NCBI RefSeq assembly: GCF_024213665.1
Contig: NZ_JANAVP010000025.1
Location: forward strand, 1 to 64,000
DNA length: 64,000 nucleotides
Origin: Streptomyces sp. A3M-1-3
GTDB taxonomy: Bacteria > Actinomycetota > Actinomycetes > Streptomycetales > Streptomycetaceae
Reading direction: 5' to 3'
How positions within the stretch are numbered: position 1 is the first letter of the stretch; each line of letters begins with the position of its first letter. Both the position numbers and the translations under genes were made by a program. Below the pieces are notes generated by a model. It made no database searches. It was given only the letters and a program-made list of their open reading frames with translations, and was not told the DNA's origin. This document shows, piece by piece, positions 25,915-35,155 of the stretch.

Positions 25915-26026
25915 GCGCGGCGACCTCGCAGACCAGCTCAGCGACCACGGCCCCCGGCCGGGGGTCCGGGGGCCGACACCCGGGACAGCACAGCCTCAAC
26001 ACCACGCAGGAGGCCGGACGATGAGC
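25884..26026 (+). repeat. 33-bp direct repeat of the tldD end plus next start
   Basis: The stretch CCTCAACACCACGCAGGAGG, continuing through GGACG to ATGAGC, occurs at 25884-25916 and 25994-26026, with one G/C difference. It comprises the last codons and stop of tldD, the ribosome site and the start codon of the next reading frame. The copies are 110 bases apart, and a hairpin (GGCCCCCGG / CCGGGGGCC, 25949-25974) lies in the spacer. Confidence 0.93.
25911..26024 (+). CDS. 37-residue ORF wedged between tldD and pmbA
   Basis: The reading frame starts ATGA-overlapped with the tldD stop and ends ATGA-overlapped with the pmbA start. It inherits tldD's good ribosome site (CAGGAGGCGGGACG). It reads MSAATSQTSSATTAPGRGSG, then GRHPGQHS and the tail LNTTQEAGR, which is the duplicated TldD C-terminus. 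The Ser/Thr/Gly-rich head matches nothing I recognise. It probably arose from duplication of the gene junction with insertion of about 77 bases. It should be translated as part of the coupled operon, but a function is unproven. Confidence 0.45.
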   Translation: MSAATSQTSSATTAPGRGSGGRHPGQHSLNTTQEAGR

Positions 26027-27412
26027 CGAACGACCAAGCCGCACGAGGTCGTCGAGCGGGCCCTTGCGCTGTCCCGCGCCGATGGCTGTGTCGTCATCGC
26101 CGACGAGCACTCCACCGCCAATCTGCGCTGGGCGGGCAACGCCCTGACCACCAACGGAGTTACGCGCGGCCGCACCCTCACCGTCATCGCGACCGTCGAC
26201 GGCAAGGAGGGCACCGCCTCCGGGGTCGTCTCCCGGTCGGCCGTCACCGCCGGCGACCTGGAGCCGCTGGTCCGGGCGGCCGAGGCCGCCGCCCGTGGGG
26301 CTGGTCCGGCCGAGGACGCCCAGCCGCTGGTCACCGGGGTACCCGCCGCGCCCGATTTCACCGACGCCCCCGCCGAGACCTCCTCCGCGGTCTTCGCGGA
26401 CTTCGCGCCGGCGCTCGGCGAATCGTTCGCCCGGGCCCGCGAGGGCGGACGTGAGCTGTACGGCTTCGCCAACCACGAGCTCGTGTCGACCTACCTCGGT
26501 ACGTCCACCGGGCTGCGACTGCGGCACGACCAGCCGACCGGGACCCTGGAGCTCAACGCCAAGTCACCGGACCGCACGCGCTCGGCCTGGGCCGGCCGCT
26601 CCACCCGCGACTTCAAGGACGTCGACCCGGCGGCGCTGGACGCGGAGCTGGCGCAGCGACTGCGCTGGGCCGAGCGCCGGATCGACCTGCCCGCCGGCCG
26701 GTACGAGACGCTGCTGCCGCCGACCGCCGTGGCCGACCTGCTGATCTACCAGCTGTGGTCGTCCGCGGCCCGGGACGCCGCCGAGGGCCGTACCGTCTTC
26801 TCCAAGCCCGGCGGCGGCACACGGGTCGGCGAGACCCTGTCGGAGCTGCCGCTGACGCTGCGCAGTGACCCGAACGAGCCGGGCCTGGAGTCCGCGCCGT
26901 TCGTGATCGCGCACAGCTCGGGAGACGACGCGTCGGTGTTCGACAACGGCCTGCCCTTGTCGGCGACCGACTGGGTACGGGACGGCAAGCTCACGCACCT
27001 GCTCACCACCCGGCACAGCGCCGGCCTGACCGGGCTGCCGGTGGCGCCCTCGATCGGGAATCTGGTGCTGGACGCGGGCGGCGAGCGTTCGACCGAGGAG
27101 ATGGTCTCCGGCACCGAGCGCGGCTTGCTGCTGACCTGCCTCTGGTACATCCGCGAGGTGGACCCGGCCACGCTGCTGCTCACCGGACTGACCCGGGACG
27201 GCGTCTATCTCGTCGAGAACGGCGAGGTCGTCGGCGAGGTGAACAACTTCCGGTTCAACGAGTCGCCCGTCGACCTGCTGTCGCGGGCCTCGGAGGCCGG
27301 CCGTACCGAGAGGACGCTGCCGCGCGAGTGGAGCGACTGGTTCACCCGGGCCGCGATGCCCGCGCTGCGCATCCCGGACTTCAATATGAGCTCGGTCAGC
27401 CAGGGGGTGTGA
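26021..27412 (+). CDS. pmbA: PmbA/TldE, metalloprotease partner subunit
   Basis: A 463-residue TldD/PmbA-family protein lacking the HExxxH zinc motif, as expected for the TldE/PmbA half of the heterodimer that helps hold and feed substrate peptides. Landmarks are [20 protein letters not shown] near the N-terminus and the C-terminal [20 protein letters not shown] with [23 protein letters not shown] 26021 lies in the duplicated junction and overlaps the stop of the 37-codon ORF. It is functionally linked to tldD. Confidence 0.92.
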   Translation: MSRTTKPHEVVERALALSRADGCVVIADEHSTANLRWAGNALTTNGVTRGRTLTVIATVDGKEGTASGVVSRSAVTAGDLEPLVRAAEAAARGAGPAEDAQPLVTGVPAAPDFTDAPAETSSAVFADFAPALGESFARAREGGRELYGFANHELVSTYLGTSTGLRLRHDQPTGTLELNAKSPDRTRSAWAGRSTRDFKDVDPAALDAELAQRLRWAERRIDLPAGRYETLLPPTAVADLLIYQLWSSAARDAAEGRTVFSKPGGGTRVGETLSELPLTLRSDPNEPGLESAPFVIAHSSGDDASVFDNGLPLSATDWVRDGKLTHLLTTRHSAGLTGLPVAPSIGNLVLDAGGERSTEEMVSGTERGLLLTCLWYIREVDPATLLLTGLTRDGVYLVENGEVVGEVNNFRFNESPVDLLSRASEAGRTERTLPREWSDWFTRAAMPALRIPDFNMSSVSQGV

Positions 27413-27441
27413 CCCGCCTAGACTGACGGGGATCAACCGAC

Positions 27442-27477
27442 ATCGTTCACATCGCTCATATCGTTCATTTCGTTCAA
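27442..27477 (+). repeat. Four tandem 9-base repeats upstream of tyrS
   Basis: Consecutive units ATCGTTCAC, ATCGCTCAT, ATCGTTCAT and TTCGTTCAA fill the short gap between pmbA and tyrS and end just before the tyrS ribosome site (AAGGAGA). They may lie in the 5' untranslated leader. Confidence 0.85.
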
Positions 27478-27491
27478 GGAGACCCAGGACC

Positions 27492-28769
27492 GTGACGGAC
27501 ATCGTCGACGAGCTGAAGTGGCGCGGGCTGTTCGCCCTGTCCACTGACGAGGACGCATTGCGCAAGGCTCTCGCGGACGGTCCCGTCACGTTCTATTGCG
27601 GCTTCGACCCCACGGCGGCCAGCCTGCACGTGGGGCATCTGGTGCAGGTTCTTACCGTCCGTCGGCTTCAGCAGGCCGGTCACCGGCCGCTCGCGCTGGT
27701 GGGCGGTGCGACCGGCCAGATCGGTGACCCCCGGCCGACCGCCGAGCGCACGCTGAACGACCCCGAGACGGTGGCCGGCTGGGTCCAGCGGCTGCGGGCC
27801 CAGATCGAGCCGTTCCTGTCCTTCGAGGGCGAGAACGCGGCCGTGATGGTCAACAACCTGGACTGGACGGCGGGGATGTCCGCCATCGAGTTCCTGCGGG
27901 ACATCGGCAAGCACTTCCGCGTGAACAAGATGCTGACCAAGGACTCGGTCGCCCGCCGGCTGGAGTCCGACCAGGGCATCAGCTACACCGAGTTCAGCTA
28001 CCAGCTGCTGCAGGGCATGGACTTCCTGGAGCTGTACCGGCGGTACGACTGCACTTTGCAGCAGGGCGGCAGCGACCAGTGGGGCAACCTCACCGCGGGT
28101 ATGGACCTGATCCACCGCCTGGAGCCGCACGCGAACGTGCACGCGCTCGCGACGCCGCTGATGGTCAAGGCGGACGGCACCAAGTTCGGCAAGACCGAGG
28201 GCGGGGCGGTCTGGCTCGACCCTGAGATGACCACGCCGTACGCGTTCTACCAGTTCTGGCTGAACGTGGACGACCGGGACATCTCCACGTACACGCGCAT
28301 CCTCAGCTTCAAGTCGCGCGAGGAGATCGAGGAGCTGGAGAAGCTGACCGAGGAGCGTCCGCAGGCCCGCGCCGCACAGCGGGCGCTGGCCGAGGAGCTG
28401 ACGACGCTGGTGCACGGCGCCGAGCAGTGCGAGGCGGTCGTCGCCGCCTCGAAGGCTCTCTTCGGCCAGGGTGAGCTGTCCGGGCTCGATGAGCCGACGC
28501 TGCGCGCGGCACTCGCCGAGCTGCCGCACGCCACGGTCGGCGGACTGGCTTCCGTGGTGGACCTGTTCGCCGAGGTCGGCCTGACGCCCAGCAAGTCCGC
28601 GGCCCGCCGGACCGTGAAGGAGGGCGGCGCCTACGTGAACAACGTGAAGGTGACCGACGAGGACGCCGTGCCGGTCCAGGAGGACCTGCTGCACGGGCGC
28701 TGGCTGGTGCTCCGCCGGGGCAAGAAGAACCTTGCCGCGATCGAGGTCGCCGGGCAGTCCGCGCAGTAG
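27492..28769 (+). CDS. tyrS: Tyrosyl-tRNA synthetase
   Basis: Class I aminoacyl-tRNA synthetase charging tRNA-Tyr. The 425-residue protein has the HIGH-type motif HVGH within [17 protein letters not shown], tyrosine-pocket residues around [11 protein letters not shown] and [24 protein letters not shown], and the KMSKS-type KFGKTEGG (residues about 231-238). The C-terminal S4 RNA-binding domain (about 355-420) includes [20 protein letters not shown]. The GTG start at 27492 has AAGGAGA 8 bases upstream. A strong terminator follows. Confidence 0.97.
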   Translation: MTDIVDELKWRGLFALSTDEDALRKALADGPVTFYCGFDPTAASLHVGHLVQVLTVRRLQQAGHRPLALVGGATGQIGDPRPTAERTLNDPETVAGWVQRLRAQIEPFLSFEGENAAVMVNNLDWTAGMSAIEFLRDIGKHFRVNKMLTKDSVARRLESDQGISYTEFSYQLLQGMDFLELYRRYDCTLQQGGSDQWGNLTAGMDLIHRLEPHANVHALATPLMVKADGTKFGKTEGGAVWLDPEMTTPYAFYQFWLNVDDRDISTYTRILSFKSREEIEELEKLTEERPQARAAQRALAEELTTLVHGAEQCEAVVAASKALFGQGELSGLDEPTLRAALAELPHATVGGLASVVDLFAEVGLTPSKSAARRTVKEGGAYVNNVKVTDEDAVPVQEDLLHGRWLVLRRGKKNLAAIEVAGQSAQ

Positions 28770-28788
28770 CCCGGGCTCTGGGCACAGC

Positions 28789-28822
28789 GAAGCGGCCGGT
28801 ACGACTGCGTACCGGCCGCTTC
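28789..28822 (+). terminator. Terminator shared by tyrS and the GlsB-like gene
   Basis: A 15-bp perfect inverted repeat (GAAGCGGCCGGTACG / CGTACCGGCCGCTTC) with a 4-base loop lies between convergent tyrS and the minus-strand membrane protein gene. Confidence 0.9.
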
Positions 28823-28828
28823 CGCGGT

Positions 28829-29107
28829 TCAGGCTCTTGTTCTCCTGCGCCCCTTCATCGAGGCCCAGAGCATGTCGCCGACCGCGACGATGGCCACGGC
28901 TCCGGCCAGCTGCAGAAGGTGGCGAATCCAGTCGATGCCCTTGGTGTCTGCCACCCCGATCCAGGCGGCGACGGCATTGCCGAGGATGCTGCCCAGAATT
29001 CCGAAGATCACCGTCAGCCAGAGGGGGATCTGCTGCTTGCCCGGAAGGATGGCCTTGGCTATCAGTCCGAGTACCAGACCCACGATGATGGCCCACAACC
29101 AACTCAT
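28829..29107 (-). CDS. GlsB/YeaQ/YmgE family stress-response membrane protein
   Basis: A 92-residue transglycosylase-associated-protein-type membrane protein with three hydrophobic helices: MSWLWAIIVGLVLGLIAKAI, PLWLTVIFGILGSILGN and LLQLAGAVAIVAVG. A basic tail follows (MKGRRRTRA). The first helix with GLIAKAILPG is the family signature. Members are induced by general stress in several bacteria. ATG 29107 is preceded by an ideal AGGAGG site. Confidence 0.9.
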   Translation of the reverse strand: MSWLWAIIVGLVLGLIAKAILPGKQQIPLWLTVIFGILGSILGNAVAAWIGVADTKGIDWIRHLLQLAGAVAIVAVGDMLWASMKGRRRTRA

Positions 29108-29320
29108 GTCGCCTCCTGACGCGGCGCGATCTGCGCATGTGCGCCCAGTTTCGGCCGACAGCGCGTACGTCGCATGTCGGACGGCTCCATAAGCGGTACG
29201 GCCGGTCCGGTCGGCCCAGGTGAGGCGGGCCCCGCTCTCGAATGCGGCGGAGGCGAGGCGTACCGTGGAACGGGTCCGGACCGGGGAGCGTCCGGCGCGG
29301 AAATCGGGTGGTGGAACGTG

Positions 29321-29707
29321 ATGCGGAAGCATAACGATGCCGAGGTCTTCCGGATCACCGGTGCGCGGCAGGGTCTTGTCGACGATGTGCGCGGCCGGCA
29401 GCGCCGGTATGTGATTTCCATGTCCGTACGGACGGTGTCGGTCGTCCTCGCGGCGGTGCTGTGGAACGTGGAACGGCATGTGGCGGTCGTGGCCCTGGTG
29501 ATCGGCCTCGTCCTCCCGTACATCGCTGTCGTGATCGCCAACGCCGGCCGCGAGAACGCACCCTCGCTGCCGTCAACCTTCATCCCGCCGCCGGTGCATC
29601 CGGCGCTGGGACCGGCTCCGGTGGGCGAGCCGGAACCTCCGGCGGAAGCCGGGGCGGCGGAAGCCGGGGCGGCGGACGGGGAGAACCGGTCACGCGACCG
29701 GAACTGA
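29321..29707 (+). CDS. DUF3099 domain-containing membrane protein
   Basis: A 128-residue protein. The N-terminal part EVFRITGARQGLVDDVRGRQ with RRYVISMSVRT is the DUF3099 signature, followed by two membrane helices (SVVLAAVLWNVE and VAVVALVIGLVLPYIAVVIA). A Pro/Glu/Ala-rich cytoplasmic tail ends in charged residues. The function is unknown. ATG 29321 is selected because the upstream in-frame extension lacks conservation. Confidence 0.85.
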   Translation: MRKHNDAEVFRITGARQGLVDDVRGRQRRYVISMSVRTVSVVLAAVLWNVERHVAVVALVIGLVLPYIAVVIANAGRENAPSLPSTFIPPPVHPALGPAPVGEPEPPAEAGAAEAGAADGENRSRDRN

Positions 29708-29829
29708 TTCGCCACCGTCCGCAAAGCTCAAGAAAAGCTCAGATCAATCATGCAGTTCCAGTGCACTCGACCCGGTCCTGCGTGACATACTTCGTACGCG
29801 CTCCGCATCCCCCGTCGGAGCGACGGACC

Positions 29830-29865
29830 GACGCCGGGCAGCTCCCCCCGTGGCTGCTCGGCGTC
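29830..29865 (+). terminator. Terminator after the DUF3099 gene
   Basis: A 13-bp stem (GACGCCGGGCAGC / GCTGCTCGGCGTC, one G-U pair) is followed by GCCTTTGTCT. It lies between the DUF3099 gene and the small gene starting at 29893, and could also act as an attenuator for the latter. Confidence 0.75.
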
Positions 29866-29892
29866 GCCTTTGTCTGACCTAGGGTTGAGACC

Positions 29893-30132
29893 GTGAACTC
29901 CCCTGGACCCTCCCCCGAAGCCCCCACGATGTGCTCCGCCAAGGGCTGCCGCGCCTACGCCGTCTGGGTGCTCGCCTGGAACAACCCGAAGCTGCACACG
30001 CCGGAACGCCGCAAGACCTGGCTGGCCTGCGAGGAGCACCGCGAGTACCTGTCGCAGTTCCTCGGGCTGCGCGGATTCCTGAAGGACGTGGTGACGCTCG
30101 AGGAATGGGAGGCGTCAGCCGCCGATCGCTAG
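29893..30132 (+). CDS. Small conserved protein with Cys/His zinc-binding pattern
   Basis: A 79-residue hypothetical protein. MCSAKGCRAYAVWVLAWNNP and WLACEEHREYL provide three Cys and one His in a C-x4-C...C-x2-H arrangement that suggests a small zinc site. The C-terminus is acidic (LEEWEASAADR). The GTG at 29893 is used. It is convergent with moaA, whose 3' end lies 6 bases away, so the two transcripts must overlap. Function is not recognised. Confidence 0.72.
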   Translation: MNSPGPSPEAPTMCSAKGCRAYAVWVLAWNNPKLHTPERRKTWLACEEHREYLSQFLGLRGFLKDVVTLEEWEASAADR

Positions 30133-30138
30133 GGCCCC

Positions 30139-31128
30139 CTAGCCGCCGATCGCCGACATCGGGCGGTCGGGCTGCAGGAAGGACGGGTCGTCCAGACCGG
30201 ATCCGGCCTTCTTGCCCCACATCGCCAGCTTCCAGAGGCGGGCGATCTCCTCGTCGGGGGCGCCGGAGCGCAGCGCGCCGCGCAGGTCGGACTCCTCCCG
30301 GGCGAACAGGCACGTACGCACCTGCCCGTCGGCGGTGAGGCGGGTCCGGTCGCAGGCCCGGCAGAACGGCCGGGTGACCGAGGCGATGACACCGACGCGG
30401 TGCGGGCCGCCGTCGACGAGCCAGCGCTCGGCCGGCGCGGAACCGCGCTCGTCGTCGCCTTCGGGGGTGAGCGCGAAACGGGTGCGCAGCGATTCCAGGA
30501 TGTCACCGGCGGTGATCATGCCGTCGCGCTTCCAGCCGTGCTGCGCGTCGAGCGGCATCTGCTCGATGAAGCGCATCTCGTAGTCGTTCTCGACGGCCCA
30601 GGCGAGCAGGTCGGGGGCCTCGTCGTCGTTGAGGCCGGGCATGAGTACCGCATTGACCTTGACCGGGCTGAGGCCGGCCTCGCGGGCCGCCGCCATCCCG
30701 TCCAGGACGTCGTGGTGCCGGTCGCGGCGGGTCAGCGTCTTGAAGACGTCGGGGCGCAGCGTGTCCAGCGAGACATTGACCCGGTCCAGGCCGGCGGCCT
30801 TCAGGGCGGTCGCGGTGCGCTTGAGCCCAATGCCGTTGGTGGTCAGCGACATCTGGGGGCGCGGCTCCAGCGCGGCGCACCGCTCGACGATGCCGACCAG
30901 ACCGGGACGCAGCAGCGGCTCACCGCCGGTGAAGCGGACCTCGTCGACCCCGAGGTCGGTCACGGCGATGCGGATGAGGCGGACCATCTCGTCGTCGGTG
31001 AGCAGATCCGGCTTCGCGAGCCACTGCAGGCCCTCTTCCGGCATGCAGTACGTGCACCGCAGATTGCAGCGGTCCGTGAGCGACACTCGCAGGTCAGTGG
31101 CCACTCGGCCGTAGGTGTCGATGAGCAC
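30139..31128 (-). CDS. moaA: GTP 3',8-cyclase MoaA
   Basis: A radical-SAM enzyme catalysing the first step of molybdenum cofactor synthesis from GTP. The 329-residue protein shows the N-terminal 4Fe-4S motif CNLRCTYC, the SAM-binding FTGGEPLLRPGL, and the C-terminal second cluster motif FCRACDRTRLTADGQVRTC. It ends in the conserved Gly-Gly required for activity. It stands alone without other moa genes nearby. Length and motifs are complete. Confidence 0.96.
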   Translation of the reverse strand: MLIDTYGRVATDLRVSLTDRCNLRCTYCMPEEGLQWLAKPDLLTDDEMVRLIRIAVTDLGVDEVRFTGGEPLLRPGLVGIVERCAALEPRPQMSLTTNGIGLKRTATALKAAGLDRVNVSLDTLRPDVFKTLTRRDRHHDVLDGMAAAREAGLSPVKVNAVLMPGLNDDEAPDLLAWAVENDYEMRFIEQMPLDAQHGWKRDGMITAGDILESLRTRFALTPEGDDERGSAPAERWLVDGGPHRVGVIASVTRPFCRACDRTRLTADGQVRTCLFAREESDLRGALRSGAPDEEIARLWKLAMWGKKAGSGLDDPSFLQPDRPMSAIGG

Positions 31129-31234
31129 TGAGGGCCCCCTCCCCTGTCCGGATCAGTAGTCTTGCGAAAGTTGATTTCGAGCCTACGCGACGCCTGTGAC
31201 ATGAAGGGGTCCCGGAAAGAACGAGACGCGACGC

Positions 31235-31264
31235 GGCCGCGTCGTAGGACTCTACGACGCGGCC
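31235..31264 (-). terminator. Terminator downstream of the symporter gene
   Basis: A 13-bp perfect inverted repeat (GGCCGCGTCGTAG / CTACGACGCGGCC) with a 4-base loop lies between the symporter stop and the moaA start. It separates two minus-strand transcription units. Confidence 0.82.
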
Positions 31265-31317
31265 GACAGCGGTCACGCACCGCATACGCCTGTGCGGGAT
31301 CAGTGGGCTCAGTAGGC

Positions 31318-32943
31318 TCAGTGGGCTCCCGTTCCGGTGAGGGAGCGGACCTCCAGCTCCGCGTATTTCCCCTTGTCGGCCTCCTCCTTGGTGAGGACGG
31401 TGCCCAACCAGCCGAGCAGGAAGCCCAGCGGGATGGAGACGAGCCCCGGGTTCTCCAGCGGGAACCAGTAGAAGTCGGCGTCCTTGAACATCGAGGTGGG
31501 CTTGCCGGAGACGACCGGCGAGAAGAGCACCAGCACCACGGACGAGATCAGGCCGCCGTAGATGGACCACAGCGCGCCCTGGGTCGTGAACTTCTTCCAG
31601 AACAGGCTGTAGAGGATCGTCGGCAGGTTCGCCGAGGCGGCCACCGCGAAGGCGAGGGCAACCAGGCCGGCGACGTTGAGGTCGCGGGCGAGGGCGCCCA
31701 GTGCGATGGCGGCGGCGCCGATGAAGACCGTGGCCCAACGGGCCGCGCGGACCTCTTCCTGCTCGGTCGTGGTCTTGCCCCTGCGGATGACGTTGACGTA
31801 CAGGTCGTGGGCGAACGACGACGAGGAGGCCAGGGTCAGGCCGGCGACCACCGCGAGGATGGTGGCGAAGGCGACCGCGGAGATGACGGCGAGCAGGATC
31901 GCGCCGCCCGCGGAGTCGGGGCCGCCGCCGATGGCCTGGGCGAGCAGCGGGGCCGCGGTGTTGCCCGCCTTGTTGGAGGCGATGATGTCCTCGCGGTTCA
32001 GCAGCGCGGCGGCGCCGAAGCCGAGCGCGATGGTCATCAGGTAGAAGGCACCGATGATGCCGATCGCCCAGTTCACCGACTTACGGGCGGCCTTGGCCGT
32101 GGGGACGGTGTAGAAGCGGATGAGGATGTGCGGGAGGCCCGCGGTGCCCAGTACGAGGGCGATGCCGAGGGAGATGAAGTCCAGCTTCGAGGTCGCGCTG
32201 ACGCCGTACTTGAGGCCGGGCTCGAGGAACGACGCGCCCGCGCCGCTGTTCTCCGCCGCCTTGCCCAGCAGGTCGGAGACGTTGAAGTTGAACTTCAGCA
32301 GCACCAGGATGGTGATGAGCAGCGTGCCCGCGATAAGGAGCACGGCCTTGACCATCTGGACCCAAGTGGTGCCCTTCATACCGCCGATGGTCACGTAGAG
32401 AATCATCAGGACGCCGACCAGGGCGACGATGGCGACCTTGCCGCCGTCGCTGGTGATGCCCAGCAGCAGGGAGACCAGTACGCCTGCGCCCGCCATCTGC
32501 GCGAGCAGGTAGAAGATCGACACCACGATGGTGGAGGTGCCCGCCGCGGTACGGACGGGGCGCTGCCGCATCCGGTACGCGAGGACGTCACCCATCGTGT
32601 ACCGGCCGGAGTTGCGCAGCGGTTCGGCGACGAGCAGCAGGGCGACCAGCCAGGCGACCAGGAAGCCGATGGAGTAGAGGAAGCCGTCGTAGCCGAAGAG
32701 GGCGATGGCTCCGGCGATACCGAGGAAGGACGCGGCGGACATGTAGTCGCCGGAGATCGCGAGACCGTTCTGGAAGCCGGTGAACTGGCGGCCGCCGGCG
32801 TAGAAGTCGGCGGCGTCCTTGGTCTGCCGGCCGGCCCATACGGTGATGATGAGGGTCGCGACGACGAACAGCCCGAAGAGGGTGATGATCAGCGGCCGGT
32901 GCTCGCCGGCGCCCGCCGCGGCGAGGTGGAACGTAGCGCTCAT
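31318..32943 (-). CDS. Sodium:solute symporter, cation/acetate (ActP/MctC) type
   Basis: A 541-residue SSS-family permease with about 13 membrane helices, expected to import acetate or a related monocarboxylate with a cation. Signatures include FYAGGRQFTGFQNGLAISGD followed by YMSAASFLGIAG, GYDGFLYSIGFLVAWLVALL, and FAHDLYVNVIRRGK. The ATG at 32943 overlaps the stop of the DUF485 gene (ATGA), the same pairing as yjcH-actP. An upstream in-frame extension is not coding. Confidence 0.94.
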   Translation of the reverse strand: MSATFHLAAAGAGEHRPLIITLFGLFVVATLIITVWAGRQTKDAADFYAGGRQFTGFQNGLAISGDYMSAASFLGIAGAIALFGYDGFLYSIGFLVAWLVALLLVAEPLRNSGRYTMGDVLAYRMRQRPVRTAAGTSTIVVSIFYLLAQMAGAGVLVSLLLGITSDGGKVAIVALVGVLMILYVTIGGMKGTTWVQMVKAVLLIAGTLLITILVLLKFNFNVSDLLGKAAENSGAGASFLEPGLKYGVSATSKLDFISLGIALVLGTAGLPHILIRFYTVPTAKAARKSVNWAIGIIGAFYLMTIALGFGAAALLNREDIIASNKAGNTAAPLLAQAIGGGPDSAGGAILLAVISAVAFATILAVVAGLTLASSSSFAHDLYVNVIRRGKTTTEQEEVRAARWATVFIGAAAIALGALARDLNVAGLVALAFAVAASANLPTILYSLFWKKFTTQGALWSIYGGLISSVVLVLFSPVVSGKPTSMFKDADFYWFPLENPGLVSIPLGFLLGWLGTVLTKEEADKGKYAELEVRSLTGTGAH

Positions 32944-33308
32944 TCTCCGGCCTCCATACGGGACTTGATCGCTTCGGCCTTCGGGTCGAGCTTCGCGGCA
33001 GCATGCCGCGCGTAGAACCACGCGATGAGGAACGTGGTGGCGAACTGGGCCAGACCGAAGACCAGCGCGACGTTGATGTTGCCGAAGAGTTTGGTGCCCA
33101 TGAAGCCGCCCGCGTAGTTGGACAGCAGGACATACAGCAGATACCAGGTGATAAAGGCCACGGTCAGGGGGAAGGCGAAGGAGCGGTAGGAGCGGCGCAG
33201 TTCGCCGAACTCCGCGCTCTCCTGCATCTCGACGAACTGTGCCGTCGTGGGTGCTGCGGGACTGATGGCCGTACCGCCTACGGGCGGCGGCGCTGCATCG
33301 GTGGCCAC
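32940..33308 (-). CDS. DUF485 domain-containing membrane protein
   Basis: A YjcH-like accessory protein of 122 residues with two transmembrane helices (FPLTVAFITWYLLYVLLSNY and FGLAQFATTFLIAWFYARHA) flanking a short loop, the DUF485 layout. It is coupled to the downstream acetate-type symporter by a 4-base overlap, so it probably assists that transporter. The start is uncertain: GTG 33308 has AAGGAG at ideal spacing; TTG about 45 bases upstream and ATG 33479 are possible but less conserved. Confidence 0.87.
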   Translation of the reverse strand: MATDAAPPPVGGTAISPAAPTTAQFVEMQESAEFGELRRSYRSFAFPLTVAFITWYLLYVLLSNYAGGFMGTKLFGNINVALVFGLAQFATTFLIAWFYARHAAAKLDPKAEAIKSRMEAGE

Positions 33309-33543
33309 GGGCTCTCCTTGCGACGCGGGTGCTGTGGGACGGGACAAGTCGACCTCCGTCGGGGGTGTGATGGTGCAACTCCCCCTGTCAACGGCACGGG
33401 CCGGATCACGGGACGGTTCAACAACCGATTTTTCTTTCGGAATTCGTTGCTGCTGCGGGAAGATCGGCGCTAGCTTCACTCGTCATGTACCCGTCCATGC
33501 GCAACCGTGTGTGGACGGCTGTCACCGATGATGTGGAGAACCT

Positions 33544-35070
33544 ATGGCTCAGCCACGCACCAGACGCCGTCGTGCCCTCGCGGTACCGGTCGGCCTGGCG
33601 CTGACCGCGTCGCTCGGTTTCCTTCCGGGCACCGCATCGGCCGAAACGCAGGACACCCCTGCGGCGGTGGCCACGGACGGTCCCAAGCTCTCGTACGTGG
33701 TCAACACCAAGACGGACCACCGCACGATCGCGTCCGTCAAGAAGGCGATAGCCAAGGCCGGCGGCACCGTCGTCGTCGCCCACGAAAAGATCGGCGTGAT
33801 CGTCGTCCACTCGACGAACCCCGCCTTCGCCCAGCAGATACGCACCGTCCGGGGTGTGCAGACCGCGGGTGCGACCCGTACCGCGCCGCTCAAGGCCGCG
33901 GGCACCACCGAGATGGGCGCTCCGGAGTACGTCGACGGTGGCAAGGCCACCACGGCCACCACCACCGCCGCCGCGCCGGACACCGAGCCGCTCGAGGCGG
34001 ACCAGTGGGACCTGCGCGCCATCGGCGCGGACAAGGCCGCCAAGATCAACCCGGGCAGCAAGAACGTCACCGTCGCCGTGATCGACACCGGCGTCGACGA
34101 CACGCACCCGGACCTCACGGCCAACTTCTCCAAGAGCCAGTCGGCCAACTGTGTGGGCGGCGTCGCGGATACGAGTGAGGGTGCCTGGCGCCCGTACACC
34201 ACCGGCGACTACCACGGCACGCATGTCGCGGGCGAGATCGCTGCCGCCCGCAACGGTGTCGGCGTGGCCGGTGTGGCTCCCGGGGTCCAGGTCTCCTCGA
34301 TCAAGGTGAGCGACCCGGAGACGAGCCTCTTCTTCCCGGAGAGCGTGGTCTGCGCGTTCGTCTTCGCCGCCGACCACGGCGTCGAGATCACGAACAACAG
34401 CTACTACATCGACCCCTGGCTCTACAACTGCCTCGACGACCCCGACCAGGCAGCCATTGTCGACGCGGTCAACCGGGCCTCGAAGTACGCGCAGCGCAAG
34501 GGCACTCTGCACCTCGCGTCGGCCGGCAACTCCAACCACGACCTGGCCTCGGACGCGATCGTCGACGACTCCAGCCCCGACGACACCACCCCGGTCGAGC
34601 GCACGATCGACCCCTCGGAGTGCTGGGACATCCCGACGCAGCTGCCCGGCGTGGTCACGGTCACCGCGACCGGCGTGCAGAACCTGAAGTCGTACTACTC
34701 CAGCTACGGCCGCGGTGTCGCCGACATTGCCGCACCCGGCGGAGACAAGTACCAGATCCCGGACACCCCGGCGAAGAACGGGCGCATCCTGTCCACCATG
34801 CCCAACAACGCCTACGCGTACCTGCAGGGCACCTCGATGGCGAGCCCGCACGCCGCCGGCGTCGCGGCGCTCCTCAAGAGCACCCACCCGTGGGCCGGTC
34901 CCGAGGCGCTGCAGGCACTGCTCAAGGCACAGGCGGACAACCCCGGTTGCCCGACCGAGCTGTACGACCCGGACGGCAACGGCGTCGAGGACGCCACCTG
35001 CGAGGGACCCAAGCGCGTCAACGGTTTCTACGGCTACGGCATCGTCAACGCCCTGGACGCCGTCAAGTAG
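33544..35070 (+). CDS. Secreted subtilisin-like serine protease (S8 family)
   Basis: A 508-residue extracellular protease. A signal peptide (PRTRRRRALAVPVGLALTAS, cleavage near TASA) and an I9-like propeptide (about 45-115) precede the catalytic domain. The triad is Asp181 in VIDTGVDDTHPDL, His224 in HGTHVAGEIAAARNG and Ser431 in GTSMASPHAAGVAAL; the oxyanion Asn is N329 in SAGNSNHD. It is secreted by Sec or Tat (RTRRRR precedes the core). It diverges from the DUF485-symporter operon. A hairpin terminator follows. Confidence 0.95.
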   Translation: MAQPRTRRRRALAVPVGLALTASLGFLPGTASAETQDTPAAVATDGPKLSYVVNTKTDHRTIASVKKAIAKAGGTVVVAHEKIGVIVVHSTNPAFAQQIRTVRGVQTAGATRTAPLKAAGTTEMGAPEYVDGGKATTATTTAAAPDTEPLEADQWDLRAIGADKAAKINPGSKNVTVAVIDTGVDDTHPDLTANFSKSQSANCVGGVADTSEGAWRPYTTGDYHGTHVAGEIAAARNGVGVAGVAPGVQVSSIKVSDPETSLFFPESVVCAFVFAADHGVEITNNSYYIDPWLYNCLDDPDQAAIVDAVNRASKYAQRKGTLHLASAGNSNHDLASDAIVDDSSPDDTTPVERTIDPSECWDIPTQLPGVVTVTATGVQNLKSYYSSYGRGVADIAAPGGDKYQIPDTPAKNGRILSTMPNNAYAYLQGTSMASPHAAGVAALLKSTHPWAGPEALQALLKAQADNPGCPTELYDPDGNGVEDATCEGPKRVNGFYGYGIVNALDAVK

Positions 35071-35102
35071 TAGAGCCCACCTCGTTGAAGTAGCGCGTAC
35101 GC

Positions 35103-35135
35103 AGGGGCCGGGCGGGTCTTCCCGGCCCGGCCCCT
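35103..35135 (+). terminator. Terminator between protease and alcohol dehydrogenase genes
   Basis: A GC-rich inverted repeat (AGGGGCCGGGC / GCCCGGCCCCT) is followed on the plus strand by TCTGC. It separates two convergent genes and can serve both. Confidence 0.75.
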
Positions 35136-35155
35136 TCTGCTGGCTACGCCAGTTG

